A DNA stretch of 64,000 nucleotides from CAZJHX01 sp964545715 (GTDB lineage Bacteria > Myxococcota_A > UBA9042 > GCA-2863065): assembly GCA_964545715.1 (NCBI GenBank), contig CAZJHX010000047.1:1-64000 (forward strand), in the 5' to 3' direction. Below, piece by piece: positions 38,281 to 46,918 of this stretch. How positions within the stretch are numbered: position 1 is the first letter of the stretch; each line of letters starts with the position of its first letter. A program made the position numbers and the translations under genes. The notes beneath the pieces were generated by a model. The model did not search any database and was not told the DNA's origin. It worked only from the letters and a program-made list of their open reading frames with translations.

Positions 38281-39654
38281 CTACCCGATCATCTCCGGTA
38301 GCTCATCTTCTAGAGCCCGCTCGGCCGCATCGATGTCCTCGCCGATAGCGATCACGTCAAACTTGCCATAGGTCAGGCAGCCGACGTTGTAGAGAATAAA
38401 GCGCCCGCGCCCGGTCCGGACATCGTAGAGGTCGTCGCCGATCGCCTCCATCAGCCGCGTAAAGGGCCAGCCCACCATGTGCTCGCCGACATAGTCCCGC
38501 GCTCGATAGGCCGGACGCCCCTCGGGAAAGACCCGGTCCAGCAGATGCATCGGGGTGCTGGTGCCGCCCCAACGCCCGTTGCACTCGACAAACCGCAGCG
38601 CATCCCCCGGCGCGATGAAGTCGAACGAGCACCGCCCGACATAGCCCAGCTGCTGGTACACCCGGGCCACCGCAACCGACGCGTCGCCGATTCGGCTATC
38701 CAGCTCAGCGCCAAGCGTGGACGGCACCGAGCCCAAAAAGACCTTCTCCGGTCCCTCCAGCAGCTGCTCGTAGACCCCGTCCACGCAGGGGTCGCCGGCG
38801 CCCAGCGGCGGGATCCAGAGCTGCGACGACGGCGAGCACTCGTTGTCCTCCCAGGAGACGGCAAGCACCGGATCGCCCGCGACCCACTCCTTCTCCCGCA
38901 AAAACGCCTGCACGCGCTCGACCATCCGATGCTTGTGGGTGCGCCGCACGTCCGCCGCCGTCAGCACCCAGTTACCCATCGCCGACGCGCAGCGGGTCAT
39001 CTTCAGCGCCACGTGATCGTAGGTCTGGGCCAGTGTCAGCAGGTGCTCGGCCAGCGCCTCCGGCGTGCTCCCGCGCAGCGTCGCACACAACAACTGCGGT
39101 CCGTGCACCGCCTCCACCAGCGCGGACAGATGATCCTTGTCGTTTGCAAACCAGGTCACGGGCGGCGGCGGCCCCAGCACGGCCACGCGTGCCCCCGACG
39201 CCTCCGCCAGATCGCGCGCCATCTCCCACACGGACTCCACGCCCATGTAGGGGTGCACCACCAACTTGCCGCTGCGCTTTGCAAACGCGACCAGCGCGTC
39301 AAACGCCTCACCGTGCCGGCAGCCGCGCCCGATCTCGATCGGGTTTTCCGGCCACGGCGCGTGCACGAACTCGGCGCTGCCGAGGCCCAGGTAGTCCCGG
39401 TTGTAGATCTCGTAGTCCGGCATGCCCGGGCAGGTCGCCGCAAAGACGTCGCCGTCCCCCGCCCGCACTCGAGCGCGCAGCTGATACTTCTCGACCCCGA
39501 CGATGTCGTTTAGAAACGGGATCCCGCTCACGTCGTCCAGCTGCAACGTCGGCCAGTCCGCGCACTCAGCCGTGTACCGCTGTGCGGCATAGGCCTCGTT
39601 CCGCCTGGTGATGTTGAGCGCATCGTCGAAGCGGCGCGCGATCGGATCTTTCAC
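38281..39654 (-). CDS. ATP-grasp ligase
   Basis: The product has 457 residues. An N-terminal pre-ATP-grasp-like region is followed by the ATP-grasp domain in the second half. The metal/ATP-binding 'FVECNGRWGG' is near residue 355, and a preceding 'GYVGRCSFDFI' strand is typical. The family joins a carboxylate to an amine or thiol through an acyl phosphate; the arrangement may resemble peptide-ligase-type ATP-grasp enzymes (PGM1-like), which is a tentative reading. ATG 39654 overlaps the stop of the carboxylate-amine ligase gene by 4 nt. Two ATP-dependent ligases in tandem suggest stepwise synthesis of a small amide or peptide. Confidence 0.78.
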   Translation of the reverse strand: MKDPIARRFDDALNITRRNEAYAAQRYTAECADWPTLQLDDVSGIPFLNDIVGVEKYQLRARVRAGDGDVFAATCPGMPDYEIYNRDYLGLGSAEFVHAPWPENPIEIGRGCRHGEAFDALVAFAKRSGKLVVHPYMGVESVWEMARDLAEASGARVAVLGPPPPVTWFANDKDHLSALVEAVHGPQLLCATLRGSTPEALAEHLLTLAQTYDHVALKMTRCASAMGNWVLTAADVRRTHKHRMVERVQAFLREKEWVAGDPVLAVSWEDNECSPSSQLWIPPLGAGDPCVDGVYEQLLEGPEKVFLGSVPSTLGAELDSRIGDASVAVARVYQQLGYVGRCSFDFIAPGDALRFVECNGRWGGTSTPMHLLDRVFPEGRPAYRARDYVGEHMVGWPFTRLMEAIGDDLYDVRTGRGRFILYNVGCLTYGKFDVIAIGEDIDAAERALEDELPEMIG

Positions 39655-40763
39655 TCGACTCCCATCATGGTCTCGTCAAGCACGTGGTCCACCACGGCCT
39701 CAAAGCTGCCTGTTTTCTCGTACACCGCACGCTGCCGATCGGCGCTCGTTCCGTTCTCCAAAATCTGGCGCACGTACTCGACCTCATTGCGACAGTCGAG
39801 GAAGTCGACCATCTCGTCCACGAACTCCAGGATCTCGTAGATCAAATCGCGCGTGGGCACCTCTTTCTGGCGCCCGAAGTCGATCAGGCTGCCGTCCAGG
39901 CCGTACCGCACCGCCCGCCACTTGTTCTCTTCGATCAGCGTCGCCGGGTAGTAGCGCCACTGCTGATTGTCGCGATGCATGCGCATCAGCCGCGCCACCA
40001 GGCACTGGAACAGGGCGGCCACCGCCATCACCTCATCGACCAGAGGCGGAATGTCGCAGACTCGAAACTCCAACGTCTCGTAGTTGGGGTGTGGTCGCAG
40101 GTCCCACCAGACCTTACGCTCGCTGTCGACGCAGCCGGTTCTGACCAGCAGATCCAGCAAGCTCTCGTACTCGCGATAACTACTGAACGCCTCCGGAATC
40201 CCCGTCCGCGGCATCCGACGGAAGATGAGACTGCGCACGGACTTCAAACCGGTATCGCGGCCATTGAAAAACGGCGACGACCCCGTCAGCGCCAGAAAGT
40301 GCGGCAGAAAGTACCGGGCGCTGTTGTAGACCGCGATGGCCTCCTCGCGATCCGTAATACCTACATGCACGTGCAACCCGAAGATCACGTTGGCGCGCGC
40401 CGCGTCCTGCAGCTCACCGACCATGCGGCTGTAGCGCTCACCCGCCGAGATCTCCTGGGCCTGCCACATCGAGAACGGATGCGTACTGGATGCCGCGATC
40501 CGACAGCCCGCACGTTCGGCGATGCGCGCCGCCTTGGCCCGGTTGGCCACGACGTCCGCGCGCGCCTCCTGGATGTTGACGCACACGCCCGACGCGACCT
40601 CGACCACGGACTGGTGCAGCTCTTTCATCAAGTGGATATCGTCCACGCTTGTCTGAGCCTCGATCATCTGACTGATCGCGTTCTTCAGCTCCCGGCTCTC
40701 CGGGTCGATCAGCTGGAATTCTTCTTCGATTCCCAGGGTAAAAGAGTCCTTCACCACGTTCAT
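39651..40763 (-). CDS. GCS2-type (YbdK-like) carboxylate-amine ligase
   Basis: The product has 370 residues, the normal length for the YbdK/COG2170 glutamate-cysteine-ligase-like family. Metal- and ATP-binding motifs are visible: 'LGIEEEFQLID' at residues 10-20, 'ELHQSVVEVASGVC' near 50, 'GLHVHVGI' near 130 and 'TLEFRVCDIPP' near 230. The family makes gamma-glutamyl or similar amide bonds in the cytosol; the exact substrates are unknown. The gene is coupled on both sides by 4-nt ATGA overlaps, upstream with the TPR-like gene and downstream with the ATP-grasp gene. Confidence 0.9.
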   Translation of the reverse strand: MNVVKDSFTLGIEEEFQLIDPESRELKNAISQMIEAQTSVDDIHLMKELHQSVVEVASGVCVNIQEARADVVANRAKAARIAERAGCRIAASSTHPFSMWQAQEISAGERYSRMVGELQDAARANVIFGLHVHVGITDREEAIAVYNSARYFLPHFLALTGSSPFFNGRDTGLKSVRSLIFRRMPRTGIPEAFSSYREYESLLDLLVRTGCVDSERKVWWDLRPHPNYETLEFRVCDIPPLVDEVMAVAALFQCLVARLMRMHRDNQQWRYYPATLIEENKWRAVRYGLDGSLIDFGRQKEVPTRDLIYEILEFVDEMVDFLDCRNEVEYVRQILENGTSADRQRAVYEKTGSFEAVVDHVLDETMMGVE

Positions 40764-41401
40764 GAGGTCCTCCCGCGCATGCCTGCAAGCAGCCCGGCCG
40801 CCATGGCCGAGAATCGGTCTCCACCCTCGTTCACCAACGCCACCAATGTCCGGCGCGCGCCTTCCTCGTCGTGCAGCCGCAGCATCAACTGCGCTCTCAC
40901 CAGCGCGATCGCGTCGTTCTCACCAGCCAGCGCGGACGCCGCCGACAGCGCATCCCCCGCCTCATCCCACGCCGCTGAGTCGTCCAGCTCTATGAGAATG
41001 GCAGCCAGATCCAGCTGATGACGCCAGCTGCGGGGGTCCAGCTCCACCGCCGCCCGATAGTGCGACAGCGCCGTGGCCCGATCGCGTACGACCTCCGCCA
41101 GGCGGCCCAGCAGCGCGTGCCCACGGGCCTCCACCTCGGGCTCGCCGACGCCGGGCTCCGCCGCCTCTTCTGCGTGCCGGCGCGCGCGGGTGTAGTCCCC
41201 CGCAGCCAGAAACAGCAGGGCCAGCTCGGCGTTCGCCGTCGCTGAGGGATCGTGCAACGCGGACTCGATCCGTGCCGCGGCAACCAGCAGCTCCTCGCGC
41301 TCGCCGGTCTTGACGCGCTCGAGGTTCACCATCTGATCCAGCGATGGAAATTCCGCAGTGAGGCGCTCGATGCAGAGCGATAGCCGTTCGGCGCGGGTCA
41401 T
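40760..41401 (-). CDS. TPR-like helical repeat protein
   Basis: The product has 213 residues, with no signal peptide or membrane span. Residues about 55-200 show Ala/Leu-rich helical repeats of about 34 residues ('ANAELALLFLAAGDYTRARRHAEEA', 'ALLGRLAEVVRDRATALSHYRAAVELDP') typical of tetratricopeptide repeats. It is probably an adaptor for other members of the operon. Its stop overlaps the carboxylate-amine ligase ATG by 4 nt, and it begins 13 nt after the ArsC-like gene. No enzymatic residues are seen. Confidence 0.75.
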   Translation of the reverse strand: MTRAERLSLCIERLTAEFPSLDQMVNLERVKTGEREELLVAAARIESALHDPSATANAELALLFLAAGDYTRARRHAEEAAEPGVGEPEVEARGHALLGRLAEVVRDRATALSHYRAAVELDPRSWRHQLDLAAILIELDDSAAWDEAGDALSAASALAGENDAIALVRAQLMLRLHDEEGARRTLVALVNEGGDRFSAMAAGLLAGMRGRTS

Positions 41402-41414
41402 GCGTTATCGTCGC

Positions 41415-41801
41415 TCAGTCGTCCGAGTGACGCAAATCGTGCAACAACCCGGGCAGCCAGTCGGCGAGCGTCCGGACCACCTGCGCAAAGTCCGCGGCCG
41501 TGTGCGGGTCCGCCAGCGGGTGATGGATCCGGCGGGCGTCCGACAACACCGCGGGGCAGCGCTCTTCGGCACACAGCGTGACGACCACGTCCACGTCCGG
41601 CACATCCGAGACGCCCTTCGACCAATGCCCCTCGGCGCTGAACCCGGCCTCTTGGAGCGCTGCCACAGCCAGCGGATTCACCTGCGACGGCTCGGTCCCG
41701 GCGCTTCCGACCTGCACGTCGGCCGGCCACGTCGCGCGCGCCACAGCCTCCGCGATCTGGCTGCGCGCGGAGTTGGCCACACACAGAAACAAAACCCTCA
41801 C
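41415..41801 (-). CDS. ArsC-like low-molecular-weight phosphatase/arsenate reductase
   Basis: The product has 128 residues from GTG 41801, which overlaps the stop of the HTTM gene (GTGA). The P-loop C7-V-A-N-S-A-R13-S is at the N-terminus. C77 and C82 in 'VTLCAEERCP', followed by 'HHPLADP', match the two extra cysteines and the DP loop of thioredoxin-coupled arsenate reductases more than plain tyrosine phosphatases. It could reduce arsenate, but no arsR, acr3 or arsB gene is nearby. The operon context suggests another phosphoryl or arsenate substrate or a standalone detoxification role. Confidence 0.85.
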   Translation of the reverse strand: MRVLFLCVANSARSQIAEAVARATWPADVQVGSAGTEPSQVNPLAVAALQEAGFSAEGHWSKGVSDVPDVDVVVTLCAEERCPAVLSDARRIHHPLADPHTAADFAQVVRTLADWLPGLLHDLRHSDD

Positions 41802-43927
41802 AGCGCCTCGCCGCCCATCGACCCGCCCGGCCGCAGCGTCTCGCGCTTCTTGGGCTTCTCTTTGCCCGACTTGGCAGCTTTTGGCTTCTCGCCCGGCTTG
41901 AGCCCGGTCATCGCCTTGCACTGCTGCTCATAGTCCGGCTTCTTCCGCCGGCTCTTACCCCGCGTCGTGCACCAATGACGCCACTTCACGCTGCATTTGA
42001 GCGGCTCGTGCCCGTCCACGGTGGTGCGCTCCTTGACGTACATCATGTGAAACGTCTCCAACCGCTCGTCGCGCTTGCGGTCCTTGTTGAACGTCCGGCA
42101 GACCCATCGCCCAAAGTGCAGGCGGTGGTCCTTGTGCGTCTTCAAGAAGATGTTCATCAAATACTTGCGCCAGCGCTGCCCCGGATAAAACGCGGATGCC
42201 AGCTTCGGCTTCTCCAAGGAGATCGTATCGAACTCTTTGGGCACGTCCGGATTGATGTCCCGCCACACGTCCAGCGCCTTGCCGCCCCGCGTCGTCCCGG
42301 CCATGACAAACCAGCCGTCGCTCTTCATCGGATGGGGCGAAAACATGTTCCAGCGCTGATCGATGCGCAGCGCCCACCCCACGCGCTTCATCCAATACCG
42401 CTCACCGTGCATGATCTTGTACTCGGTGTGCTTGCCCGACAGCGAGTCGATATTCCAGATCAGCACGTACAGCACCAGGACCCCGGCGATCACGTTGCCA
42501 AACCGACTCAACCGCCAGCGGACTGCGCCGAACTTCAGCTTTCTCGCGACCCGAGACCCGATCGAGCCTGAGACCATGTGATAGGCCAGCCCCGGGAACG
42601 GCAGCACCAGCAGCCACAGCGCAAACAGCTGCACGATCAGCGCAGGCAGCAGCCACAGCACCCAGCCCTCCCGGGAGACGGTGATCCACAGCCCCAGGGC
42701 CGCCAGCTGAAAGACCACGGGCAGCAGCGGCCACAACACCGCCCCCCGACCCAGCGCCGCCAGCGCGCCGGCGCCCCGAAGCCACGCGCCGTCCGCGCCC
42801 CGCACGCCCCACGCCGCGTCCTCCCCCAGCATCTTGCGAGCTTCGGGCGCCTCGGCCAAGCCAACCAGCTTGCTCTCCGGCAGCCCGAGCAGCTCCCTGA
42901 AGACCAGCACCAGCTTGTGTCGCGCCGTGTTGGCCGTGTCCACGTAGATTGTCACGCGCCCCCGACGGCGCTTTGCAAGCCGCTCGCCCATCCCATCCCA
43001 GAACTCCGTGGGGATCAGCGGCAGCCAGCTCGCGGCGGAGATAAAGACGAACATCCCGACCGTCAGCCCCAACCCAAACCCGACGTGCAGGCCGATCATC
43101 AGCACCACCGCCAGCATCCGGGCGCGCGGTTGGAACCACGGGCTCAACGCCAGCAGCGGTCCGCCCAGCTCCAGCACGACGGTCCCGAAGGTCAGCCCCT
43201 TCATCAGCGTGGGAAACTGCAGCATCCAGTGCGCAAACGGCGTGGCGAAGTGGTCGATGCTCAGCGCAAAGTAGACCGCCGACAGGTTCACGTCGTGCAC
43301 ACCGGGCCACCAGTGCGGTGACGATTTGAACGGCACGGTGAACCAGTAGACGATGACGACCTGGAACACGAGCGCCACCGTGCCCATCGTAAACAGGCGC
43401 GTGGGCGGCGGGTCATCCGACGTGTTCAGCGCCGCGTCGATCGAGTAGCGCGCGCCGAGCGGCACGAACAGGCTCCAGAACAGCATGACCCGATAGAGCA
43501 CGTCGCCCGCCTGCAGCACCATCGGCTGCCGGCCGTGCAGCGACACCGTGAACAGCCAGCACAGAAAGACGGCGATGCGGGTGCGGTAGCCAAACAGCAG
43601 CCACACGGCGAAGACCGCCTGAACGGCGAACAGCCCGTGCATGTACCAGGACTGCCCGGTCAGCATGTGAAAGGAGAAGATCCAGCGCCCCATGAACCTG
43701 TCGACATATTCGTCGCGCGGCAGCACACCCCGGTCGGTGTAGTGCGCGTCCAGGTCGTAGGCCCGGTTGTGCAGGTCCGCCAGCATGATGAACGCCAGCG
43801 CGATACGAAACAGCGCCAGGGAGCGCGGATCGAGCCCGATGTACCCCGTGCCGCGAGTTTTGAACCGCTCCCAGCGCGACGGTACCGGGGCCTGGTTGGG
43901 CAGCGCAGCGGGTCCGTCAGTGCTCAC
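41798..43927 (-). CDS. HTTM-domain membrane protein with degenerate DCC domain
   Basis: The product has 709 residues from GTG 43927; the frame reaches 44011 but would run into the divergent asparaginase gene. Multiple transmembrane helices at residues about 40-310 form the HTTM (vitamin-K-dependent gamma-carboxylase-like) domain. Residues about 320-400 look like the DCC/DUF393 thiol-oxidoreductase domain that often follows HTTM, but the D-G-x-C-x-x-C motif is replaced by 'YVDTANTARHK'. More membrane helices follow, then the usual 'WNMFSPHP..SDGWFV' segment near residue 525 and a Lys-rich tail. It is the first gene of the operon. Confidence 0.85.
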   Translation of the reverse strand: MSTDGPAALPNQAPVPSRWERFKTRGTGYIGLDPRSLALFRIALAFIMLADLHNRAYDLDAHYTDRGVLPRDEYVDRFMGRWIFSFHMLTGQSWYMHGLFAVQAVFAVWLLFGYRTRIAVFLCWLFTVSLHGRQPMVLQAGDVLYRVMLFWSLFVPLGARYSIDAALNTSDDPPPTRLFTMGTVALVFQVVIVYWFTVPFKSSPHWWPGVHDVNLSAVYFALSIDHFATPFAHWMLQFPTLMKGLTFGTVVLELGGPLLALSPWFQPRARMLAVVLMIGLHVGFGLGLTVGMFVFISAASWLPLIPTEFWDGMGERLAKRRRGRVTIYVDTANTARHKLVLVFRELLGLPESKLVGLAEAPEARKMLGEDAAWGVRGADGAWLRGAGALAALGRGAVLWPLLPVVFQLAALGLWITVSREGWVLWLLPALIVQLFALWLLVLPFPGLAYHMVSGSIGSRVARKLKFGAVRWRLSRFGNVIAGVLVLYVLIWNIDSLSGKHTEYKIMHGERYWMKRVGWALRIDQRWNMFSPHPMKSDGWFVMAGTTRGGKALDVWRDINPDVPKEFDTISLEKPKLASAFYPGQRWRKYLMNIFLKTHKDHRLHFGRWVCRTFNKDRKRDERLETFHMMYVKERTTVDGHEPLKCSVKWRHWCTTRGKSRRKKPDYEQQCKAMTGLKPGEKPKAAKSGKEKPKKRETLRPGGSMGGEAL

Positions 43928-43967
43928 GGCGCCGGACCATAGCAGAACCTGATATGAATGGGACCCG

Positions 43968-44921
43968 ATGCTGGAGATAACCTGTCGCAGGGGGGCTGCC
44001 TTCGAGTCCACCCATGCCGTGGCCGCCGTGCACGTCTCTGCGGACGGTCACGTACTGGACTCGGTCGGCCCGCCCACCGTGACCACATGGCGCAGCGCGG
44101 CCAAGCCGTTTCAGCTCGAGGTCTCGCTCAGCTTTCTCGACCCGGCTTTTGTCGCCGGACTGACGACCGAGGCGCTGGCCATCGGCGCCGCCAGCCACAG
44201 CGGCCAGCCCGGTCACTTGGCGCTGGTGCGAGAGCTCTTCGCTTCACTGGGCCGCCACGAGGACGACCTGCGCAACGGCGCAGACAGCCAAATCCACAAC
44301 AACTGCTCCGGCAAGCACGCGTTCATGATCGGCGCCGCGGCGGCGGTCGGGCTGCCCGGCTCCGACTATCGCGACCCCGATCATCCGGTACAGCAGCGTA
44401 TCCGCGCGCGCATGGACGAGCTGAGCGGCGACACCGTGAAGACCGTCGTTATCGACGGCTGCGGCGTCCCCTGCTTCGTGTTGTCGCTGCAAGGCATGGC
44501 GCGCGCATGGGCGACGATGGCCGCCGCCATGGCCGACCGCGACACCGACGGGCTCGGGGCCATCGGCTGGGCGATGAACAAGCACCCATGGCACGTAAGC
44601 GGCGACAACCGCGTGGACCTGGCGCTCATCGAGGCGGCGACCCAGCCGATCGTGACCAAGGTCGGCGCCGCCGGGCTAATCTGCGTCGCCCTGCCCCATT
44701 CGCGGTCGGGCATCGCCCTCAAGTGCCTCACAGGCGACCCGGATGCCCGCGCGATCGGCCTGGAGGCGGTACTGCAGCGCTGGGCTCCCGGCCTGATCCC
44801 AACCGGCTCGCTCGAGCGGTGGCGAATAATCAGAAACGTCGCAGGCAACGCGGTCGGCCTGCGCACCGCCCAGTGGCGCGATCAGCCCTTGTCGGGCGGC
44901 GGCTCACCCTCGGGCACGTAG
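43968..44921 (+). CDS. Asparaginase II family amidohydrolase
   Basis: The product has 317 residues and resembles the L-asparaginase II family known from rhizobia, which hydrolyses asparagine to aspartate and ammonia in the cytosol. Family signatures visible are 'TTWRSAAKPFQ' near residue 40, 'ASHSGQPGH' near 75, 'HNNCSGKHA' near 109, 'IDGCGVP' near 162 and 'GLICVALP' near 236. No signal peptide is present. Its ATG is 40 nt from the divergent HTTM gene. The last 40 nt overlap yggX tail-to-tail. Confidence 0.9.
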   Translation: MLEITCRRGAAFESTHAVAAVHVSADGHVLDSVGPPTVTTWRSAAKPFQLEVSLSFLDPAFVAGLTTEALAIGAASHSGQPGHLALVRELFASLGRHEDDLRNGADSQIHNNCSGKHAFMIGAAAAVGLPGSDYRDPDHPVQQRIRARMDELSGDTVKTVVIDGCGVPCFVLSLQGMARAWATMAAAMADRDTDGLGAIGWAMNKHPWHVSGDNRVDLALIEAATQPIVTKVGAAGLICVALPHSRSGIALKCLTGDPDARAIGLEAVLQRWAPGLIPTGSLERWRIIRNVAGNAVGLRTAQWRDQPLSGGGSPSGT

Positions 44922-45175
44922 CCCTCGGCGGCCTGGACGGTACCTGCGTCAAACAGATAAGCCTTCATCTGCTCTGCGATGAAGGCGCGCGCCTCGCTCG
45001 TGCCCATGTTGAGCCGATACTCGTTGATGAGCATCTTGGCGTGCTCTTTCCACATCTCCCACGCCTCGGCCGAGACCTCCGCAGAAATGCGCTTGCCCAG
45101 CTCGCCGGGCCAGACCGGGCGCTGCAGCGCAGGGAGTTCCTTTCCGAGCTTCTTGCACATGACGGTGTCGCTCAT
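44882..45175 (-). CDS. yggX: YggX-type oxidative damage/Fe(II) trafficking protein
   Basis: The product has 97 residues from ATG 45175. The family pattern is intact: conserved Cys7 in 'MCKKLGKE', then 'PGELGKRI', 'EAWEMWKEHAKMLINEYRLNM' and 'QMKAYLF'. Enterobacterial YggX is about 91 residues, protects Fe-S clusters from oxidants and affects labile iron. A second possible start is the Met just before Cys7. It is convergent with the asparaginase gene (40-nt overlap), and the SDR gene diverges 46 nt upstream. Confidence 0.92.
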   Translation of the reverse strand: MSDTVMCKKLGKELPALQRPVWPGELGKRISAEVSAEAWEMWKEHAKMLINEYRLNMGTSEARAFIAEQMKAYLFDAGTVQAAEGYVPEGEPPPDKG

Positions 45176-45221
45176 GCGCGCATGGTTGCATAGCCGCCAT
45201 CGCCGATCCATAGTCCCGCGC

Positions 45222-46040
45222 ATGAGCCTGCAAGGAAGAACAATCGTCATCACCGGGGCCAGTCGCGGCATCGGGCGCGCCATCGCGCTCAGGTGCGCGG
45301 CGGATGGCGCCAACATTGTGATCGCCTCCAAAACCAGCGAGCCGCACCCAAAGCTGCCGGGCACGATCCACTCGGTCGCCAAAGAGGTCGAGGACGCCGG
45401 CGGCAAGGCCCTTGCCCTGGTCCTGGACGTGCGCGACGACAAGCGCGTGGCCGAGGTCATGGACGCCGCAGCCGAGCACTTCGGCGGCATCGACGCCTTG
45501 CTGAACAACGCGGGCGCCATCAGCCTGACCAACGTGGCCAGCACCACCATGAAGCGCGTCGACCTGATGTTCGCGGTCAACGTGCGCGCCGCCTACTGCT
45601 GTAGCGCCGCCGCGCTCAAGTACCTCAAAAAGAGCGACCACGGCCACATCATCAACATGTCACCGCCGCCCACGATGGTCCCGCAGTGGTTCGTCAACCA
45701 CACCGCCTACACCATCTCCAAGTTCGGGATGAGCATGTGTACGATCGGGATGTCCGCCGAGTTCAAGCAATACGGCCTGGCGGTCAACTCCCTATGGCCC
45801 AAGACGGTCATCGACACCGACGCGCTGCGCCTGATCCCGGGCGGCGACCAGATCCGCAAGCAGGGACGCACGCCACAGATCATGGCGGACGCCGCGCACG
45901 CGATCCTCACCAGTGACAGTCGCGAGCACACGGGCAACTTCTACATCGACGAGGAGCTGCTGCGCTCCCGAGGCGCCACCGAGTTCGAGCACTACGCCGT
46001 AGAGCCGGGCACAGCGCTCCTCAGCGACATCTACGTCTGA
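45222..46040 (+). CDS. Short-chain dehydrogenase (HSDL2-like)
   Basis: The product has 272 residues, a cytosolic NAD(P)-dependent oxidoreductase of the classical SDR type. The cofactor motif T-G-A-S-R-G-I-G is at residues 11-18, N-N-A-G is near 96, and the catalytic Y-T-I-S-K is near 165. The overall pattern ('SPPPTMVPQWF..HTAYTISKFGMSM', 'NSLWPKTVIDTDA') resembles hydroxysteroid dehydrogenase-like protein 2. The substrate is unknown. ATG 45222 is the natural start; the upstream open frame is antisense to yggX. It leads a three-gene operon with the next SDR (18 nt gap) and an amine oxidase. Confidence 0.9.
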   Translation: MSLQGRTIVITGASRGIGRAIALRCAADGANIVIASKTSEPHPKLPGTIHSVAKEVEDAGGKALALVLDVRDDKRVAEVMDAAAEHFGGIDALLNNAGAISLTNVASTTMKRVDLMFAVNVRAAYCCSAAALKYLKKSDHGHIINMSPPPTMVPQWFVNHTAYTISKFGMSMCTIGMSAEFKQYGLAVNSLWPKTVIDTDALRLIPGGDQIRKQGRTPQIMADAAHAILTSDSREHTGNFYIDEELLRSRGATEFEHYAVEPGTALLSDIYV

Positions 46041-46057
46041 AACCACCGGGGGCACGC

Positions 46058-46918
46058 ATGGGCTTCAACTCCGTTTTCCGCAGTGATCTCTTTGACGGAC
46101 ACGTCTCGATCGTCACCGGCGGCGGGAGCGGGATCGGACGCTGCATCGCGCACGAGCTGGCCTCGCTGGGCACGACCGTCATCCTGTCCGGCCGCAAGCC
46201 CGAGAAGCTGGAGACGGTGAAGGCCGAGATCGCCGACGCTGGCGGGAAAGCCGACTTCATCACCTGCAACATTCGCGATGAAGACGCGGTCAAGGCGCTC
46301 TTCGCTCAGGCGCTGGAGCGCCACGGGCGGGTCGATCACCTGGTCAACAACGCGGGCGGCCAGTTCATGTCGACGGTGGACAGCATCTCGCTGAAGGGCT
46401 GGAAGGCGGTCATCGAGACCAACCTCACCGGCACCTTCTTGATGTGCCGCGAGGCCAAACGGGCCTGGATGGGCAAGCACGGCGGCGCCATCGTCAACAT
46501 CGTCGCCGACTTCTGGAACGGCATGCCCATGATGGCCCACACCAGCGCAGCCCGCGCGGGCGTGGCCAACCTGACCAAGAGCTGCGCGCTGAGCTGGTCC
46601 CCAAACGGCATCCGCATCAACAGCGTCGCCCCCGGCATCATCAAGTCCAGCGGGCTGAAGAACTATCCGCCGCCGGTCATCTCGATGCTGCGCGAGCTCA
46701 AAAAGGAGATCCCGGCCAAGCGCTACGGCACCGAGGCCGAGGTCAGCGGCGCGGTCACCTTTCTGCTCTCGCCGGCCGCGTCCTACATCAACGGCATCAC
46801 GATGGCCATCGACGGCGCCTCGTCGCTGTACCGCCAGCTGACGCCGGTGCCCAACCACGACAACATGCCCGAGTGGAACGGCTTCCACCTCATCGCGGAC
46901 ATCCCCGACGGTGTCTGA
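46058..46918 (+). CDS. SDR resembling peroxisomal trans-2-enoyl-CoA reductase
   Basis: The product has 286 residues. It has T-G-G-G-S-G-I-G near residue 20 and N-N-A-G near 97, with a C-terminal half much like peroxisomal trans-2-enoyl-CoA reductase ('HTSAARAGVANLTKS', 'IPAKRYGTEAEVSGAVTFLLSPAASYI'). The usual SDR catalytic Y-x-x-x-K is not present at its normal place, where the sequence reads H-T-S-A-A-R, so its chemistry may follow the enoyl-CoA reductase type or be altered. It sits in an operon between the HSDL2-like SDR and the amine oxidase, whose GTG overlaps its stop by 8 nt. Confidence 0.86.
   Translation: MGFNSVFRSDLFDGHVSIVTGGGSGIGRCIAHELASLGTTVILSGRKPEKLETVKAEIADAGGKADFITCNIRDEDAVKALFAQALERHGRVDHLVNNAGGQFMSTVDSISLKGWKAVIETNLTGTFLMCREAKRAWMGKHGGAIVNIVADFWNGMPMMAHTSAARAGVANLTKSCALSWSPNGIRINSVAPGIIKSSGLKNYPPPVISMLRELKKEIPAKRYGTEAEVSGAVTFLLSPAASYINGITMAIDGASSLYRQLTPVPNHDNMPEWNGFHLIADIPDGV

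Noticed and set aside
41415..41801. Arsenic resistance operon
   Set aside because: Only the ArsC-like gene is present; no arsR, arsB or acr3 gene is nearby, so a dedicated ars operon is not supported.
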